NCBI RefSeq assembly: GCF_001999945.1
Contig: NZ_CP019650.1
Coordinates: 496,001-560,000 of the forward strand
From: Microbulbifer agarilyticus
Lineage (GTDB): Bacteria > Pseudomonadota > Gammaproteobacteria > Pseudomonadales > Cellvibrionaceae
Direction: 5' to 3'
Length of the DNA: 64,000 nt
The notes beneath the pieces are model-generated. The model was not told where the DNA came from and ran no database searches. It saw only the letters and a program-made list of their open reading frames with translations. The position numbers were made by a program, and so were the translations under genes. Below are positions 1 through 9,232 of this stretch, one piece after another; position 1 is the stretch's first letter; every line of letters begins with the position of its first letter.

Positions 1-914
1 TGCTCGTCCACTTCCTTGGCGCTGGTGTGGTGACGAATAAACACGATCTCGGTGTATTCATAGCTGCGCTGCAGGAACAGGTAGAGCAGTAGGAAAAACC
101 GCTTGGCCATATCCTTGGTGGCCTGGTTCATGGAGCCAGATACATCCATCAGGCAGAACATCACTGCCTTGGAGCTGGGGCGCGGCTGCTTTACCAGCAG
201 GTTGTACTTGAGGTCAAAATCGTCAAGGAAAGGGATGCGACTCACGCGGCCGCGCAGGTCTTCAATTTTTGCGCGCAGCTCATCCAGTTTACGCTGGTCC
301 CGCAGCGCCGGATCCTTTTCTTCTTCTGCCAGTAGCTCCTGTTCCAGCAGTTTAAGATTACGACGCTTACCGCCGCTCAGGGCAATACGGCGTGCATTTG
401 CCGCGCGCATGGAGCGCACGACATTCAGTCGTCCCGGGCTACCCTCGTTACAAAAACCAGCGCGTACGACGTGAAAGGCATCGTTACCGGCAAGTTTACG
501 CTTCACCATGTTCGGTAGCTCGAGACCTTCGAACATAAACTCGAGGAATTCGTCCTGCGAAATCTGGAAGGCGAACTCGTCCATTCCCTCGCCGCTATCG
601 CTGGCACCACTACCGCCACTACCTTGGCCCTGCCCTTGTCCGGGACGGGGAATCCGATCACCGGTGACAAATTCCTTGTTTCCTGGCAAAACCTGCTCCA
701 TGTGGCCACCGCGGCCATTGGAGAAAATCGGTTCATTGAGGTCGCGGGTGGGGATGCTGATCTTTTCACCTTTACCTAAATCGGTGATCGATCGGCTGTT
801 CATGGCCTCGCCAACGGCTTTTTTGATGTGTGCCTTGTACCGCCGTAAAAAACGCTGGCGATTTACGGTGCTTTTCTTTTTGCCATTCAGGCGACGGTCG
901 ATGATGTAGCTCAT
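1..914 (-). CDS. yeaH: YeaH/YhbH family protein (DUF444), C-terminus cut by window edge
   Basis: The reading frame starts at the ATG at 914-912 and stays open to the left edge, giving the first 304 residues of a family that is usually about 420-430 residues. The N-terminus begins [15 protein letters not shown], the typical start of DUF444 proteins, and the middle holds a Gly-rich linker (around 600-660) seen in this family. The C-terminal part resembles a von Willebrand factor A-like fold in the family. It lies 250 bases downstream of yeaG on the same strand, the conserved yeaG-yeaH(-spoVR) order of a stationary-phase/nutrient-stress operon. Biochemical function of YeaH is not established. 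The structured repeat at 1017-1128 separates it from yeaG. Confidence 0.9.
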   Translation of the reverse strand, partial: MSYIIDRRLNGKKKSTVNRQRFLRRYKAHIKKAVGEAMNSRSITDLGKGEKISIPTRDLNEPIFSNGRGGHMEQVLPGNKEFVTGDRIPRPGQGQGQGSGGSGASDSGEGMDEFAFQISQDEFLEFMFEGLELPNMVKRKLAGNDAFHVVRAGFCNEGSPGRLNVVRSMRAANARRIALSGGKRRNLKLLEQELLAEEEKDPALRDQRKLDELRAKIEDLRGRVSRIPFLDDFDLKYNLLVKQPRPSSKAVMFCLMDVSGSMNQATKDMAKRFFLLLYLFLQRSYEYTEIVFIRHHTSAKEVDE

Positions 915-1016
915 AGTACTGCCTTATATTGCTGACCCAAGCCGTTGCCAATTCGGCGATGTGCCAAGCAATCAATACCAGCTGCGCTGCTCACGGAGCT
1001 GGAAGGGTTGTCTGAA

Positions 1017-1128
1017 GGCCCTGGCACCGGTGGAGCTCCTCGAGACTGTCCGTCGGAGGGGCCCGACGGACAAGTCCCCAGGAATGGGGTCACGACGTGT
1101 CTCGGAGAGCTCCACCGGTGGCAGGGCC
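1017..1128. repeat. Structured intergenic element A (nested inverted repeat)
   Basis: Outer arms 1017-1046 and 1099-1128 pair over 30 bases with three differences. Inside them a 10-bp hairpin (1047-1056 with 1063-1072, arms TGTCCGTCGG and CCGACGGACA) is followed after six bases by the core CAGGAATGGGGTCAC at 1079-1093. The same plan (outer arms, inner hairpin, CAKGRATGKRKTCAC core) recurs at 17307-17410 and, inverted, at 21465-21590. It lies between yeaG and yeaH, so it would be in the transcript of that operon. Confidence 0.75.
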
Positions 1129-1164
1129 GCCACCGTCGGGCTTCAAGACACAAACCTCGATCAA

Positions 1165-3087
1165 TTACTGAGACTTGCGCACCCGCAGATACCACTCGGA
1201 GAGCAGTCGAACCTGCTTCTCGGTATAGCCGCGTTCCACCATCCGTGCGACAAAGTCGGCATGTTTCTTCTGGTCGTCCGCAGACGCCTTGGTGTTGAAT
1301 GAAATAACCGGCAGCAGGTCTTCGGTATTCGAAAACATTTTCTTCTCGATCACTGCTTTCAGTTTCTCGTAGGATCTCCAGTCTGGATTCTTGCCCTGGT
1401 TGCCCGCGCGGGCGCGCAGGACAAAATTGACGATCTCGTTGCGGAAATCTTTGGGGTTGGAAATACCCGCGGGTTTCTCGGTTTTTTCCAACTCCTCATT
1501 CAGCGCCGCGCGGTCGAGAATTTCACCAGTCTCGGGATCGCGATATTCCTGATCCTGGATCCAGAAGTCGGCGTAAGTCACATAGCGGTCGAACAGGTTC
1601 TGGCCGTATTCCGCATAGGATTCCAGATATGCCGTCTGGATTTCCTTGCCAATAAAGTCCACATAACGCGGTGCCAGGTATTCCTTGATAAAGCCCAGGT
1701 AATTTTCCTGAATCTCCGGTGGGAACTGTTCCTGCTCAATCTGCTGCTCCAGCACATACAGCAGGTGCACCGGGTTGGCGGCGACTTCTGTCGCGTCGAA
1801 GTTGAACACCTTGGACAGGATTTTGAATGCGAAGCGGGTAGAGAGGCCGTTCATGCCCTCATCCACACCGGAATTGTCGCGGTATTCTTGAATGGTCTTC
1901 GCCTTGGGGTCTGTATCTTTCAGGTTTTCGCCGTCATAGACCCGCATCTTGGAAAACACACTGGAGTTTTCTGGATTCTTGATGCGTGACAGTACTGAGA
2001 ACTGTGCCAGCATACGCAGAGTATCGGGCGCACACGGAGCTTTCGACAGCGAGCTGTTTTCCAGTAGCTTGTCGTAAATCCGGATTTCTTCCTGCACGCG
2101 CAGGCAATAGGGCACCTTGACGATATAGATACGGTCGAGGAACGCCTCGTTGTTGCGGTTGTTGCGGAATGATTGCCACTCGGATTCGTTGGAGTGTGCC
2201 AGGATCACCCCGTTAAACGGAATCGCCCCCAGCCCTTCGGTGCTGTTGTAGTTGCCTTCCTGGGTTGCGGTCAGTAGGGGGTGCAGCACCTTGATCGGCG
2301 CCTTGAACATTTCCACAAACTCCATCAACCCCTGGTTCGACCGGCATAGGCTGCCGGAGAAGCTGTAGGCATCAGGGTCGTTCTGCGGGAAATCTTCCAG
2401 CTTGCGGATGTCCACCTTGCCCACCAGCGCGGAAATATCCTGGTTGTTCTCGTCACCCGGCTCGGTTTTCGCGATCGCCTGCTGGTCCAGAATCGAGGGG
2501 CGGATTTTGACCACCTTGAACTTGGTGATATCGCCGTTGTACTCATGCAAGCGCTTCACTGCCCAGGGCGACATGATGGTATTGACGTAACGGCGTGGGA
2601 TGCCGTAGTCCTCTTCCAGAATCTGACCGTCTTCCGTAGGCGAGAAGAGCGCCAGTGGCGATTCAAATACCGGGGATCCCTTGATGGCATAGATGGGGAC
2701 CTGCTCCATCAGCGCCTTGAGCCGTTCGGCCAGGGATGACTTGCCACCACCCACCGGGCCTAGCAGGTAAAGAATTTGTTTTTTCTCTTCCAGCCCTTGG
2801 GCCGCGTGGCGGAAGAAGGACACGATCTGCTCGATCGCTTCTTCCATGCCATAGAATTCGCCGAACGCCTTGTAGCGCTTAATGACTTTGTTAGAGAAAA
2901 TACGCGAGAGTCGTGGGTCGCGGGAGGTGTCCACCAGCTCGGCTTCGCCGATGGCCATCAGCATGCGTTCCGCCGGCGATGCGTAGGCACTGCGGTCGTT
3001 CTTACACAGTTCCAGGTATTCCTGGATGGTGAGTTCTTCCTCCTGAATCGATTCGTAGCGTTCCAGGTAGTGATTGAATATCGACAT
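1165..3087 (-). CDS. yeaG: PrkA family serine protein kinase YeaG
   Basis: This 640-residue protein matches the usual length of YeaG/PrkA (about 640-645). The N-terminal AAA-like PrkA domain carries a P-loop GPVGGGKSS at residues 110-118; the C-terminal part is the PrkA kinase-like domain. The family includes E. coli YeaG, linked to nitrogen starvation and stationary-phase adaptation. The ATG at 3087 is preceded by a purine-rich AGGGAG-like site on the minus strand, supporting this start. It is the first gene of the yeaG-yeaH pair, reading leftward, and is divergent from galE. Confidence 0.95.
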   Translation of the reverse strand: MSIFNHYLERYESIQEEELTIQEYLELCKNDRSAYASPAERMLMAIGEAELVDTSRDPRLSRIFSNKVIKRYKAFGEFYGMEEAIEQIVSFFRHAAQGLEEKKQILYLLGPVGGGKSSLAERLKALMEQVPIYAIKGSPVFESPLALFSPTEDGQILEEDYGIPRRYVNTIMSPWAVKRLHEYNGDITKFKVVKIRPSILDQQAIAKTEPGDENNQDISALVGKVDIRKLEDFPQNDPDAYSFSGSLCRSNQGLMEFVEMFKAPIKVLHPLLTATQEGNYNSTEGLGAIPFNGVILAHSNESEWQSFRNNRNNEAFLDRIYIVKVPYCLRVQEEIRIYDKLLENSSLSKAPCAPDTLRMLAQFSVLSRIKNPENSSVFSKMRVYDGENLKDTDPKAKTIQEYRDNSGVDEGMNGLSTRFAFKILSKVFNFDATEVAANPVHLLYVLEQQIEQEQFPPEIQENYLGFIKEYLAPRYVDFIGKEIQTAYLESYAEYGQNLFDRYVTYADFWIQDQEYRDPETGEILDRAALNEELEKTEKPAGISNPKDFRNEIVNFVLRARAGNQGKNPDWRSYEKLKAVIEKKMFSNTEDLLPVISFNTKASADDQKKHADFVARMVERGYTEKQVRLLSEWYLRVRKSQ

Positions 3088-3494
3088 GGTTTACGACTCC
3101 CTGTAGCGTACCGCGTCAGTAACCGGCCTCCTGCCGTGGAGTGCCAACTGCGCTGCAGCGTGTGATGACCGCGAATACATCCCGCAAAATAGCTCCGGTG
3201 AGGCTGGAAGAGCGGGAACGCTATCGTTATTACCTATTGAGTGCGCGACGGTGCTGCTGTCGCAACAGGGGGCCTGCTATCAGGTCCCGCACTTTCAGGA
3301 TAGTCAGCGCTGTGGCCTTGAAAGGCGGATAGAGACAAGATGCGTCGATTGGCGCGTCAGTTTTGCGAAGCACATTGATGACGTAAAATCTGTCATCGGC
3401 GATCGCGTGGGACGCCACCGCGGTTGAACTTGCTCTACACCAAGCCCCTTGCTTGGGCTGGGTCGAGAAGAATAAAAGAGGAATTAGGGGACAA
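3088..3494. other. Divergent intergenic region yeaG/galE (407 bp)
   Basis: No convincing gene is visible. The stretch must hold the promoters of yeaG (minus) and galE (plus). I see no clear operator, riboswitch or tRNA in it; promoter boxes could not be assigned with confidence. Confidence 0.4.
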
Positions 3495-4520
3495 ATGAAG
3501 ATTTTGGTAACCGGAGGCGCGGGGTATATCGGCAGTCACACTTGTGTGGAGCTGATTGAGGCCGGTTTTGAGCCTGTTGTGGTGGACAACTTGTATAACA
3601 GCAGTGAGGAGGCCCTGCAGCGTGTCGAGGCGATTACCGGTCGCTCGGTACCGCTTCACAAGGTGGATATCACCGATGCCGAGGCGCTGCGAGGTGTCTT
3701 CGCACAGTACCAGATTCAAGCGGTAATTCACTTTGCCGGGCTCAAGGCGGTTGGAGAATCTGTTGCCAAGCCACTGCGGTATTACCAGAACAATGTCGCC
3801 GGTACCCTCACCCTGTGTGAGGTGATGGAAGAGGCGGGCGTCCACGAGTTGATCTTCAGCTCCTCGGCCACCGTTTATGGCGACCCGGAGACGGTGCCTA
3901 TTCGCGAAGATTTTCCCACTGGAGCGACCAATCCATATGGTGCCAGCAAACTGATCGTCGAGGATATGTTGCGCGATCTGTGTAAGGCACCGGGGAATCA
4001 GTGGAAAGTCACCCTGCTGCGATATTTCAATCCGATCGGCGCGCATGAAAGTGGCACCATCGGGGAAGATCCTGCGGGTATTCCGAACAACTTGCTACCT
4101 TATGTTGCTCAGGTCGCGGTTGGTCGCCTGCCGCAGTTGCAGGTTTTCGGTGATGACTATGACACGCCAGATGGCACTGGAGTGCGCGATTATATTCACG
4201 TGGTGGATTTGGCCCGCGGTCACCTGGCAGCATTGAATAAATTGAACAACGATGACACCGAGGTCGGTTGTTATACCTACAACCTGGGCACCGGCCGCGG
4301 TAGCTCGGTACTGGAAATTGTGCAGGCCTTTGCCGAAACGGCTGGTAAAGAAATACCCTATGCGATTGTTCCTCGACGCGCAGGGGATATTGCCGAGTGT
4401 TTCGCCGATCCATCGTTTGCCGAGCGCGAGCTAAAATGGAAAGCAGAGTTTGATTTGAAGCGTATGGTGGAGGATACCTGGCGCTGGCAGTCGCAGAACC
4501 CTCAGGGATATGCCAAGTAG
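3495..4520 (+). CDS. galE: UDP-glucose 4-epimerase
   Basis: This 341-residue short-chain dehydrogenase interconverts UDP-glucose and UDP-galactose, supplying precursors for surface polysaccharides and the Leloir pathway. The NAD-binding motif GGAGYIG is at residues 7-13; the catalytic Ser region SSSATVYG is at 122-129 and the YxxxK pair is Tyr148/Lys152. The frame is open 14 codons upstream, but the ATG at 3495 has AGGGGA just ahead and begins [10 protein letters not shown], the standard GalE start. It stands alone and is followed by a strong terminator at 4566-4604. Confidence 0.96.
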   Translation: MKILVTGGAGYIGSHTCVELIEAGFEPVVVDNLYNSSEEALQRVEAITGRSVPLHKVDITDAEALRGVFAQYQIQAVIHFAGLKAVGESVAKPLRYYQNNVAGTLTLCEVMEEAGVHELIFSSSATVYGDPETVPIREDFPTGATNPYGASKLIVEDMLRDLCKAPGNQWKVTLLRYFNPIGAHESGTIGEDPAGIPNNLLPYVAQVAVGRLPQLQVFGDDYDTPDGTGVRDYIHVVDLARGHLAALNKLNNDDTEVGCYTYNLGTGRGSSVLEIVQAFAETAGKEIPYAIVPRRAGDIAECFADPSFAERELKWKAEFDLKRMVEDTWRWQSQNPQGYAK

Positions 4521-4565
4521 CTTTTGACCGTAAATCGCTCCTCGCAAGGAACTGTCTAAAAGACG

Positions 4566-4604
4566 GCAATAAAAAACCCGGCATATAGCCGGGTTTTTTA
4601 TTGC
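4566..4604. terminator. Bidirectional intrinsic terminator between galE and pullulanase gene
   Basis: Perfect 17-bp stem (4566-4582 with 4588-4604) with a 5-base loop. The stem contains a GC core CCCGGC/GCCGGG flanked by A6 and T6, so it can end transcription from both convergent genes. Confidence 0.9.
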
Positions 4605-4622
4605 TTGATAGCGGGTCGCTAA

Positions 4623-7600
4623 TTAGAAGAAGCGGCGACGACGCAGCAGGGCAGCGGCGAGCAGAGCAAGAAGAGCGAAACCGGTGGCGCCGCCACTGGA
4701 GTCGTTGTCCTCATCCTCACCCTGGTCATCTTCCAGCTCTTCCTCGTCTTCGGGGATAGAGCTGTCGTCCTCACGGGCCAGAGTGAACACCGCAGTGGTA
4801 CGCGCCGGAACAGTGAATACACCAGCTTCTACGGTTGCATCGGCCAGAGCTTCGTCTGCAGATTCCTGCTGTACTTCGTGCAGGGCAAACGGCAATTCAA
4901 CAGCAGAATCGAGGGTAAACTCCTGTGTTTCCGCGCCACCGTTAAACAGCACCAGAATCTGAGAGGTTTCTTCATCGAAGTCGCCCGCCGGATCGTTCAG
5001 GTGCATGGCGATCAAACCGGGGGTCTGTTCAGGGCCAGTGTTGGCAAAAGACACCACAGAATCAATCGCTTCCTTGGTTGGAAGGCGGAACAGCTTACTG
5101 CTGCCTCGGATCTGCAGTTGCTCTTTGAATACCGCCAGTGCAAATTCGCGATCGGACTGCTGCGGGGCAATATCCGGGTTCGCCAGCAGCGGTGCCATTA
5201 GGTCCCACTTGTCTTCGTTCTTATCGGCGATCGGCAGGCCGGCGGCCCAATTGTCGGTGGCAAGGGAGTAGTCGATAGCGTTGAACCAGTCACCGGAGTT
5301 GTAGCTGTCGCGGTCCATGGACTTGGAGCGCAGGATTTCCTGGCCCGCATGGATGAACGGAACACCCTGGGCGAACATCACCAGCGAGGTGCTGAAGTTC
5401 TGCAAGCGCACACGGTCCGCCAGGCTGGTGGAGCTGTTGGCCTTGATCTGGATGCCGTCAAACAGCGTCTCGTTGTCGTGCGCGGCTACGTAGTTGATCG
5501 ACTCCTGTGGGTCGGCGGTATAGCCAGTAGCCTGACCGTTGTACTCCAGTTGGGCGCCGGTCATGATGGTGCCGTCCGAGGTTTCCAGCTCATAACCTGC
5601 GAGGTTGCCGGCAAGGGTGATACGTACCTTGTCTGCCAGGGTCAGCAGAGTAGCGCGCTCATCATCACCGCCGAATTTACCATTGCTATCGGTAAACAGG
5701 CCGGTACTGAAGCCCTGTTCCTCAAAGCCACCGAATGGGTTGCCGCCACGCGCGGAATCGCGAATACGATCGTTGAAGGTGCCGACACCTGTACCCGCCA
5801 TATTGCCTTGGCGTGCTTGCACGAAGCGTGCGTCATCAACAACTTCACCAAAGTTCCAGCCTTCGCCATACAGGTATATGGACGAGCCATCTACGCCGTC
5901 TGCTTCAGTGGTGAGCGCTTCCATATCGGATGCTACGTTGAGGATGTTTTGCTTGGTGTGATGCCCCATCAGGTCAAAGCGGAATCCATCCACCTTGTAG
6001 GCGGTGGCCCAGACCTTCATGGAGTCACGCATCAGCTTCTCCATCATGGTGTGCTCACTGGCAGTATTCGCGCAGCAGCTGCTCATTTCTACAAAACCTT
6101 CACCGTTGCGGCGGTGGTAGTAGCCTGGAACGATTTTGTCGAGAATGGACTTGTCGTACTGAGCAAACGAGCTGGTGTGGTTGTACACCACGTCCATCAC
6201 CACACGCAGGCCAACATCGCTCAGGGATTGCACCATCTCGCGGAATTCGATAATGCGCTGTACACCGTTGGGGTCGGTGGAGTAGCTACCTTCGGGAACA
6301 GTGAAGTGCAGCGGGTCGTAACCCCAGTTGAAGCCGTCCTCATCACGGATCGCGTTGACTGCTGCCTGCTGCTCACTGCTGTCCGCCGCGTAGACGCTGA
6401 GGTCTTCGGTAGTTTTCTGTGCGGAGCGATCTTCATTCACAGTAGCGAAATCGAACGCTGGCAACAGGTGTACATGGGTCAGGCCGGCTGCCGCCAGTTC
6501 TGCAAGGTGCAGGCTACCGCGACCGTCTTCGGCAAACGCCGCGAAGGTGCCGCGTGCTTCTTCACTCACCATGTCGTCGGCAATACTGAAATCGCGCACA
6601 TGCAGTTCGTAAATGGAGATGTCTTCCGCCGCGTCGAGAGACGGTTTCATTACCGAGTCCCAACCTTCAGGCTTCAGGTCATCATCATTCAGATTGACGA
6701 TCTGAGACTTGTAGGAGTTGGTGGACAGGCTCAGGGAATAGGGGTCGGAAACCCAGTTGTTTTCGATCTTCCGGGTCGCGTAGGAGTAGACTTCTACTTC
6801 GTACATGTAGAACTTGCGATCCCAGTCAATGCTGGCGGAAGCTGTCCATACACCGTTGCTTTCTACCATTTCCACATTGGTGCTCGGTGCGTACTGATCG
6901 CCACTGTCGAACAGGTGTACCTTGACGGATTTTGCGGTTGGTGCCCACAGCGCGAATTCGACGGCGTTCTCACCAACAGTCGCACCGAGAGTTCCTTCAT
7001 AGGCAAAAGCGTCATCCAGCAGGCCCGGCATTTGAATACCGGTGGCATCCACAATTGCGCCTTCTGCATCAAAAATGGCTACCGCCAGCTGGCCTTTTAC
7101 CAGCGCGGACAGATCCGCAGTTTCGGGCACGGTAAGGGCGGTTGAATTCGTGAGGTGAGGGAATTTGGCGAGAGCTTCTTCGGATGCGCCATTTGCACTT
7201 ACTGTCAGCGCAATTTCGCTATCACCGGAAACGCCGTCAGGACCCAGAGTAAGTGCAGCGCTGTCGCTTACCACCAGCTTGGCGCTACCGCCCTCTGGCA
7301 TGGTGATCGGCCACAGAATGGTGCTGGCATCTACCCAGTGTGCCTTGTCGGTGGTCAGGTCTCCGCGCGGAACGCCGTCGGTGCTGACTACGACTTTTTT
7401 GGTGTTGCTGTCGAACGCGAAATAGATTTCTTTGCCGGCTTCTGCAGTAAAGGCAATGTTGTTGCCGTTGTCACCGTAGCTTTCGTCCCAGCCCTCATTG
7501 AGCGCGGCTTTCATCTGGTAATCACCAGCCGGGATCGCATCGGTAATGAATGTGTAAATACCGTCGCCGTCTACGTCTTGCAGTAATGTTTGCAAGCACT

Positions 7601-8084
7601 GCGGTTGCCAGTTATCCGGGCAGCCCAGTGCGCTTTGGAAATCACCGGCGGCAGTCACGATGGTGTGTCTGACGTTATCGGCAATCCAGTTGGTCTCGTG
7701 ATCGTAGATAAATTTTACTGATTGCTCGGCAGCAATACTCAGTGGAATGTTGCCACCGCCTGCGTCTGCGTTCGCTCCATAGTTTTCATCCCAGCCCCCG
7801 TTGATCGCGACTTTGTATTCGTAGTCGCCCGCTGGAAGGGTGAAGGTGCCTTGCCACAGGTCATCGTCCGCGTCATAAGTCAGCTGTGATGCTGCGCAGT
7901 CCGGCTGCCAGTTGTCACCACAACCAATAGCGGTCTGGATGGTGCCAGGAATATTGACCATGGAAAGTTCAGAGTTGGTACTCGCCTGAGCGGCACTGTG
8001 GGTGGCGGCGGCGACTGCCATGGCCAGCAGCGAACTCAATTGTACGCGGCGGGCACTCCCTCGGGAGTGTGAGGATGCTTGCAT
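4623..8084 (-). CDS. Exported type I pullulanase (GH13) with two X25 modules and GlyGly-CTERM-like tail
   Basis: The 1153-residue protein should cleave alpha-1,6 bonds in pullulan/starch-like glucans. A signal peptide (about 1-34, ending SAAQA) is followed by two tandem X25-type modules (about 45-130 and 135-230, both with DNWQP and GWDE[NS]YG), a beta-sandwich region, a CBM48-like domain and the GH13 barrel. The barrel has NWGYDP, region I DVVYNHT (631-637), nucleophile Asp704 in FRFDLM, acid/base Glu741 in GEGW and Asp870 in AHDNE. An acidic Ser/Glu/Asp linker leads to a C-terminal GG, hydrophobic helix and RRRR cluster, the pattern of rhombosortase (GlyGly-CTERM) substrates, suggesting type II secretion and surface processing. 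No rhombosortase gene is in this window. The gene is monocistronic and convergent with galE. Confidence 0.93.
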   Translation of the reverse strand: MQASSHSRGSARRVQLSSLLAMAVAAATHSAAQASTNSELSMVNIPGTIQTAIGCGDNWQPDCAASQLTYDADDDLWQGTFTLPAGDYEYKVAINGGWDENYGANADAGGGNIPLSIAAEQSVKFIYDHETNWIADNVRHTIVTAAGDFQSALGCPDNWQPQCLQTLLQDVDGDGIYTFITDAIPAGDYQMKAALNEGWDESYGDNGNNIAFTAEAGKEIYFAFDSNTKKVVVSTDGVPRGDLTTDKAHWVDASTILWPITMPEGGSAKLVVSDSAALTLGPDGVSGDSEIALTVSANGASEEALAKFPHLTNSTALTVPETADLSALVKGQLAVAIFDAEGAIVDATGIQMPGLLDDAFAYEGTLGATVGENAVEFALWAPTAKSVKVHLFDSGDQYAPSTNVEMVESNGVWTASASIDWDRKFYMYEVEVYSYATRKIENNWVSDPYSLSLSTNSYKSQIVNLNDDDLKPEGWDSVMKPSLDAAEDISIYELHVRDFSIADDMVSEEARGTFAAFAEDGRGSLHLAELAAAGLTHVHLLPAFDFATVNEDRSAQKTTEDLSVYAADSSEQQAAVNAIRDEDGFNWGYDPLHFTVPEGSYSTDPNGVQRIIEFREMVQSLSDVGLRVVMDVVYNHTSSFAQYDKSILDKIVPGYYHRRNGEGFVEMSSCCANTASEHTMMEKLMRDSMKVWATAYKVDGFRFDLMGHHTKQNILNVASDMEALTTEADGVDGSSIYLYGEGWNFGEVVDDARFVQARQGNMAGTGVGTFNDRIRDSARGGNPFGGFEEQGFSTGLFTDSNGKFGGDDERATLLTLADKVRITLAGNLAGYELETSDGTIMTGAQLEYNGQATGYTADPQESINYVAAHDNETLFDGIQIKANSSTSLADRVRLQNFSTSLVMFAQGVPFIHAGQEILRSKSMDRDSYNSGDWFNAIDYSLATDNWAAGLPIADKNEDKWDLMAPLLANPDIAPQQSDREFALAVFKEQLQIRGSSKLFRLPTKEAIDSVVSFANTGPEQTPGLIAMHLNDPAGDFDEETSQILVLFNGGAETQEFTLDSAVELPFALHEVQQESADEALADATVEAGVFTVPARTTAVFTLAREDDSSIPEDEEELEDDQGEDEDNDSSGGATGFALLALLAAALLRRRRFF

Positions 8085-8395
8085 GCTCTTTGACCTTTTT
8101 TTTCTATTGTCGATTCTCTGTCAGCCGCGGCATTTTTGCGTTGCTGCTGGCTGTTTCACCATCGTTACACGAGCCCCCTCAAACCGACGGGCGACTGAAA
8201 TCATGTACAAAAACGGAAGATCGATTAGAGGTCAGGTACCTGCAAACGGCATCCCACCCGAGGGGGGCGGAGAAAAAAGTAGTCAGGGGTGATCTGGTAG
8301 CTGGGAGGGGGATATAGGGTGGAGGAAGCTAGGTGCAAATTACAGTTGGGTAAAATTTGTGCGGCGGGGGCGGCTCCCGCTGATATTTCTCGTAT
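8085..8395. other. Intergenic region upstream of pullulanase, downstream of apaH (311 bp)
   Basis: No gene is evident. It should contain the pullulanase promoter on the minus strand. A GC-rich short inverted repeat near 8360-8380 (GCGGG/CCCGC on the minus strand) followed by a weak A/T stretch could end apaH transcription, but it is not a clear intrinsic terminator. Confidence 0.35.
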
Positions 8396-9220
8396 TTATA
8401 GTGGGCAGTCGGCGCAATAAAACGACTCGTCTTCCATCTTCATCGCAGTAAGGTAGCCGCCCCAAACGCAGCCGGTGTCGAGCGCGTATACATTTTTGGT
8501 GTTGGCTTCGCCTTCCAGTGCCGCCCAGTGGCCAAAAATAATCCGATCGTTTTTTGTCTTGCGGTTCTTGAAGCTGAACCACGGATGGTAGTCGTGGTGT
8601 GCGGCCAGCGGCCCCTGTTTTGTGACCAGATCCAAAGTCCCGTCTTCTTTGCAAAAGCGCATACGTGTGAAGTAGTTGGTAATTGAGCGCAGCCGCTCGA
8701 CCCCAATTAGGTGGTCACTCCACTTGTGTGGCTCATTGCCATACATCCCAAAGAAATAGGCTTCGGCCATTGCCGGATCCTGTAGCGCTTTGTGTACTTC
8801 GCCGGCGAGTTCCAGAGCCTTGCTCATACTCCAGATGGGCGGTATGCCCGCGTGCACCATAGAAAAGTATTTGCCATTTACTTTTTTATGCACCATCAGC
8901 GGCTGTTTTTGCAGCCAGCCCAGCAATGTATCCGCATCCTTGGCCCGCAGGATCTTCGCGAGGTCGTGCTCTTTATCGGTGAGGCGCTTGGCACCGTGGG
9001 CGATGGCGAGCAGATGCAGATCGTGGTTGCCGAGTACTGCGGTAACCTGGCTGCGGTGCTCGTACAGAAAGCGCAGAGTGCCGAGGCTGTCATGCCCTCG
9101 GTGCACCATGTCACCGGCCAGCCACAATTTATCCTGGTGCGGATTAAAGTCGACTTTTTTTAGTAGTCGCTGTAAGGGCTCGAAGCAGCCCTGAATATCG
9201 CCGATTGCGTAAGTAGCCAA
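8396..9220 (-). CDS. apaH: Symmetrical bis(5'-nucleosyl)-tetraphosphatase
   Basis: The 274-residue calcineurin-like phosphoesterase splits Ap4A into two ADP and may also remove Np4 caps from RNA. Metal-site motifs are GDIQG (7-11), GDMVHRG (36-42) and GNHD (64-67). The second motif usually reads GDLVNRGPxS in ApaH; here His replaces the Asn before RG and another His replaces the Pro after it. It starts 12 bases after the rsmA stop on the same strand. In most relatives apaG sits between these two genes; here there is no room for it. Confidence 0.94.
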   Translation of the reverse strand: MATYAIGDIQGCFEPLQRLLKKVDFNPHQDKLWLAGDMVHRGHDSLGTLRFLYEHRSQVTAVLGNHDLHLLAIAHGAKRLTDKEHDLAKILRAKDADTLLGWLQKQPLMVHKKVNGKYFSMVHAGIPPIWSMSKALELAGEVHKALQDPAMAEAYFFGMYGNEPHKWSDHLIGVERLRSITNYFTRMRFCKEDGTLDLVTKQGPLAAHHDYHPWFSFKNRKTKNDRIIFGHWAALEGEANTKNVYALDTGCVWGGYLTAMKMEDESFYCADCPL

Positions 9221-9232
9221 GGTATTCCCCGT

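Noticed and set aside
5349..7145. Long open frame of 598 codons on the plus strand
   Set aside because: It lies wholly antisense to the pullulanase, which has all catalytic motifs; codon bias of a GC-rich gene leaves the opposite frame open. No family resemblance.
8300..8335. G-rich stretch resembling MalT boxes upstream of the pullulanase
   Set aside because: Best match to the MalT box is about 7 of 10, with no correct array or spacing, and no malT is in view.
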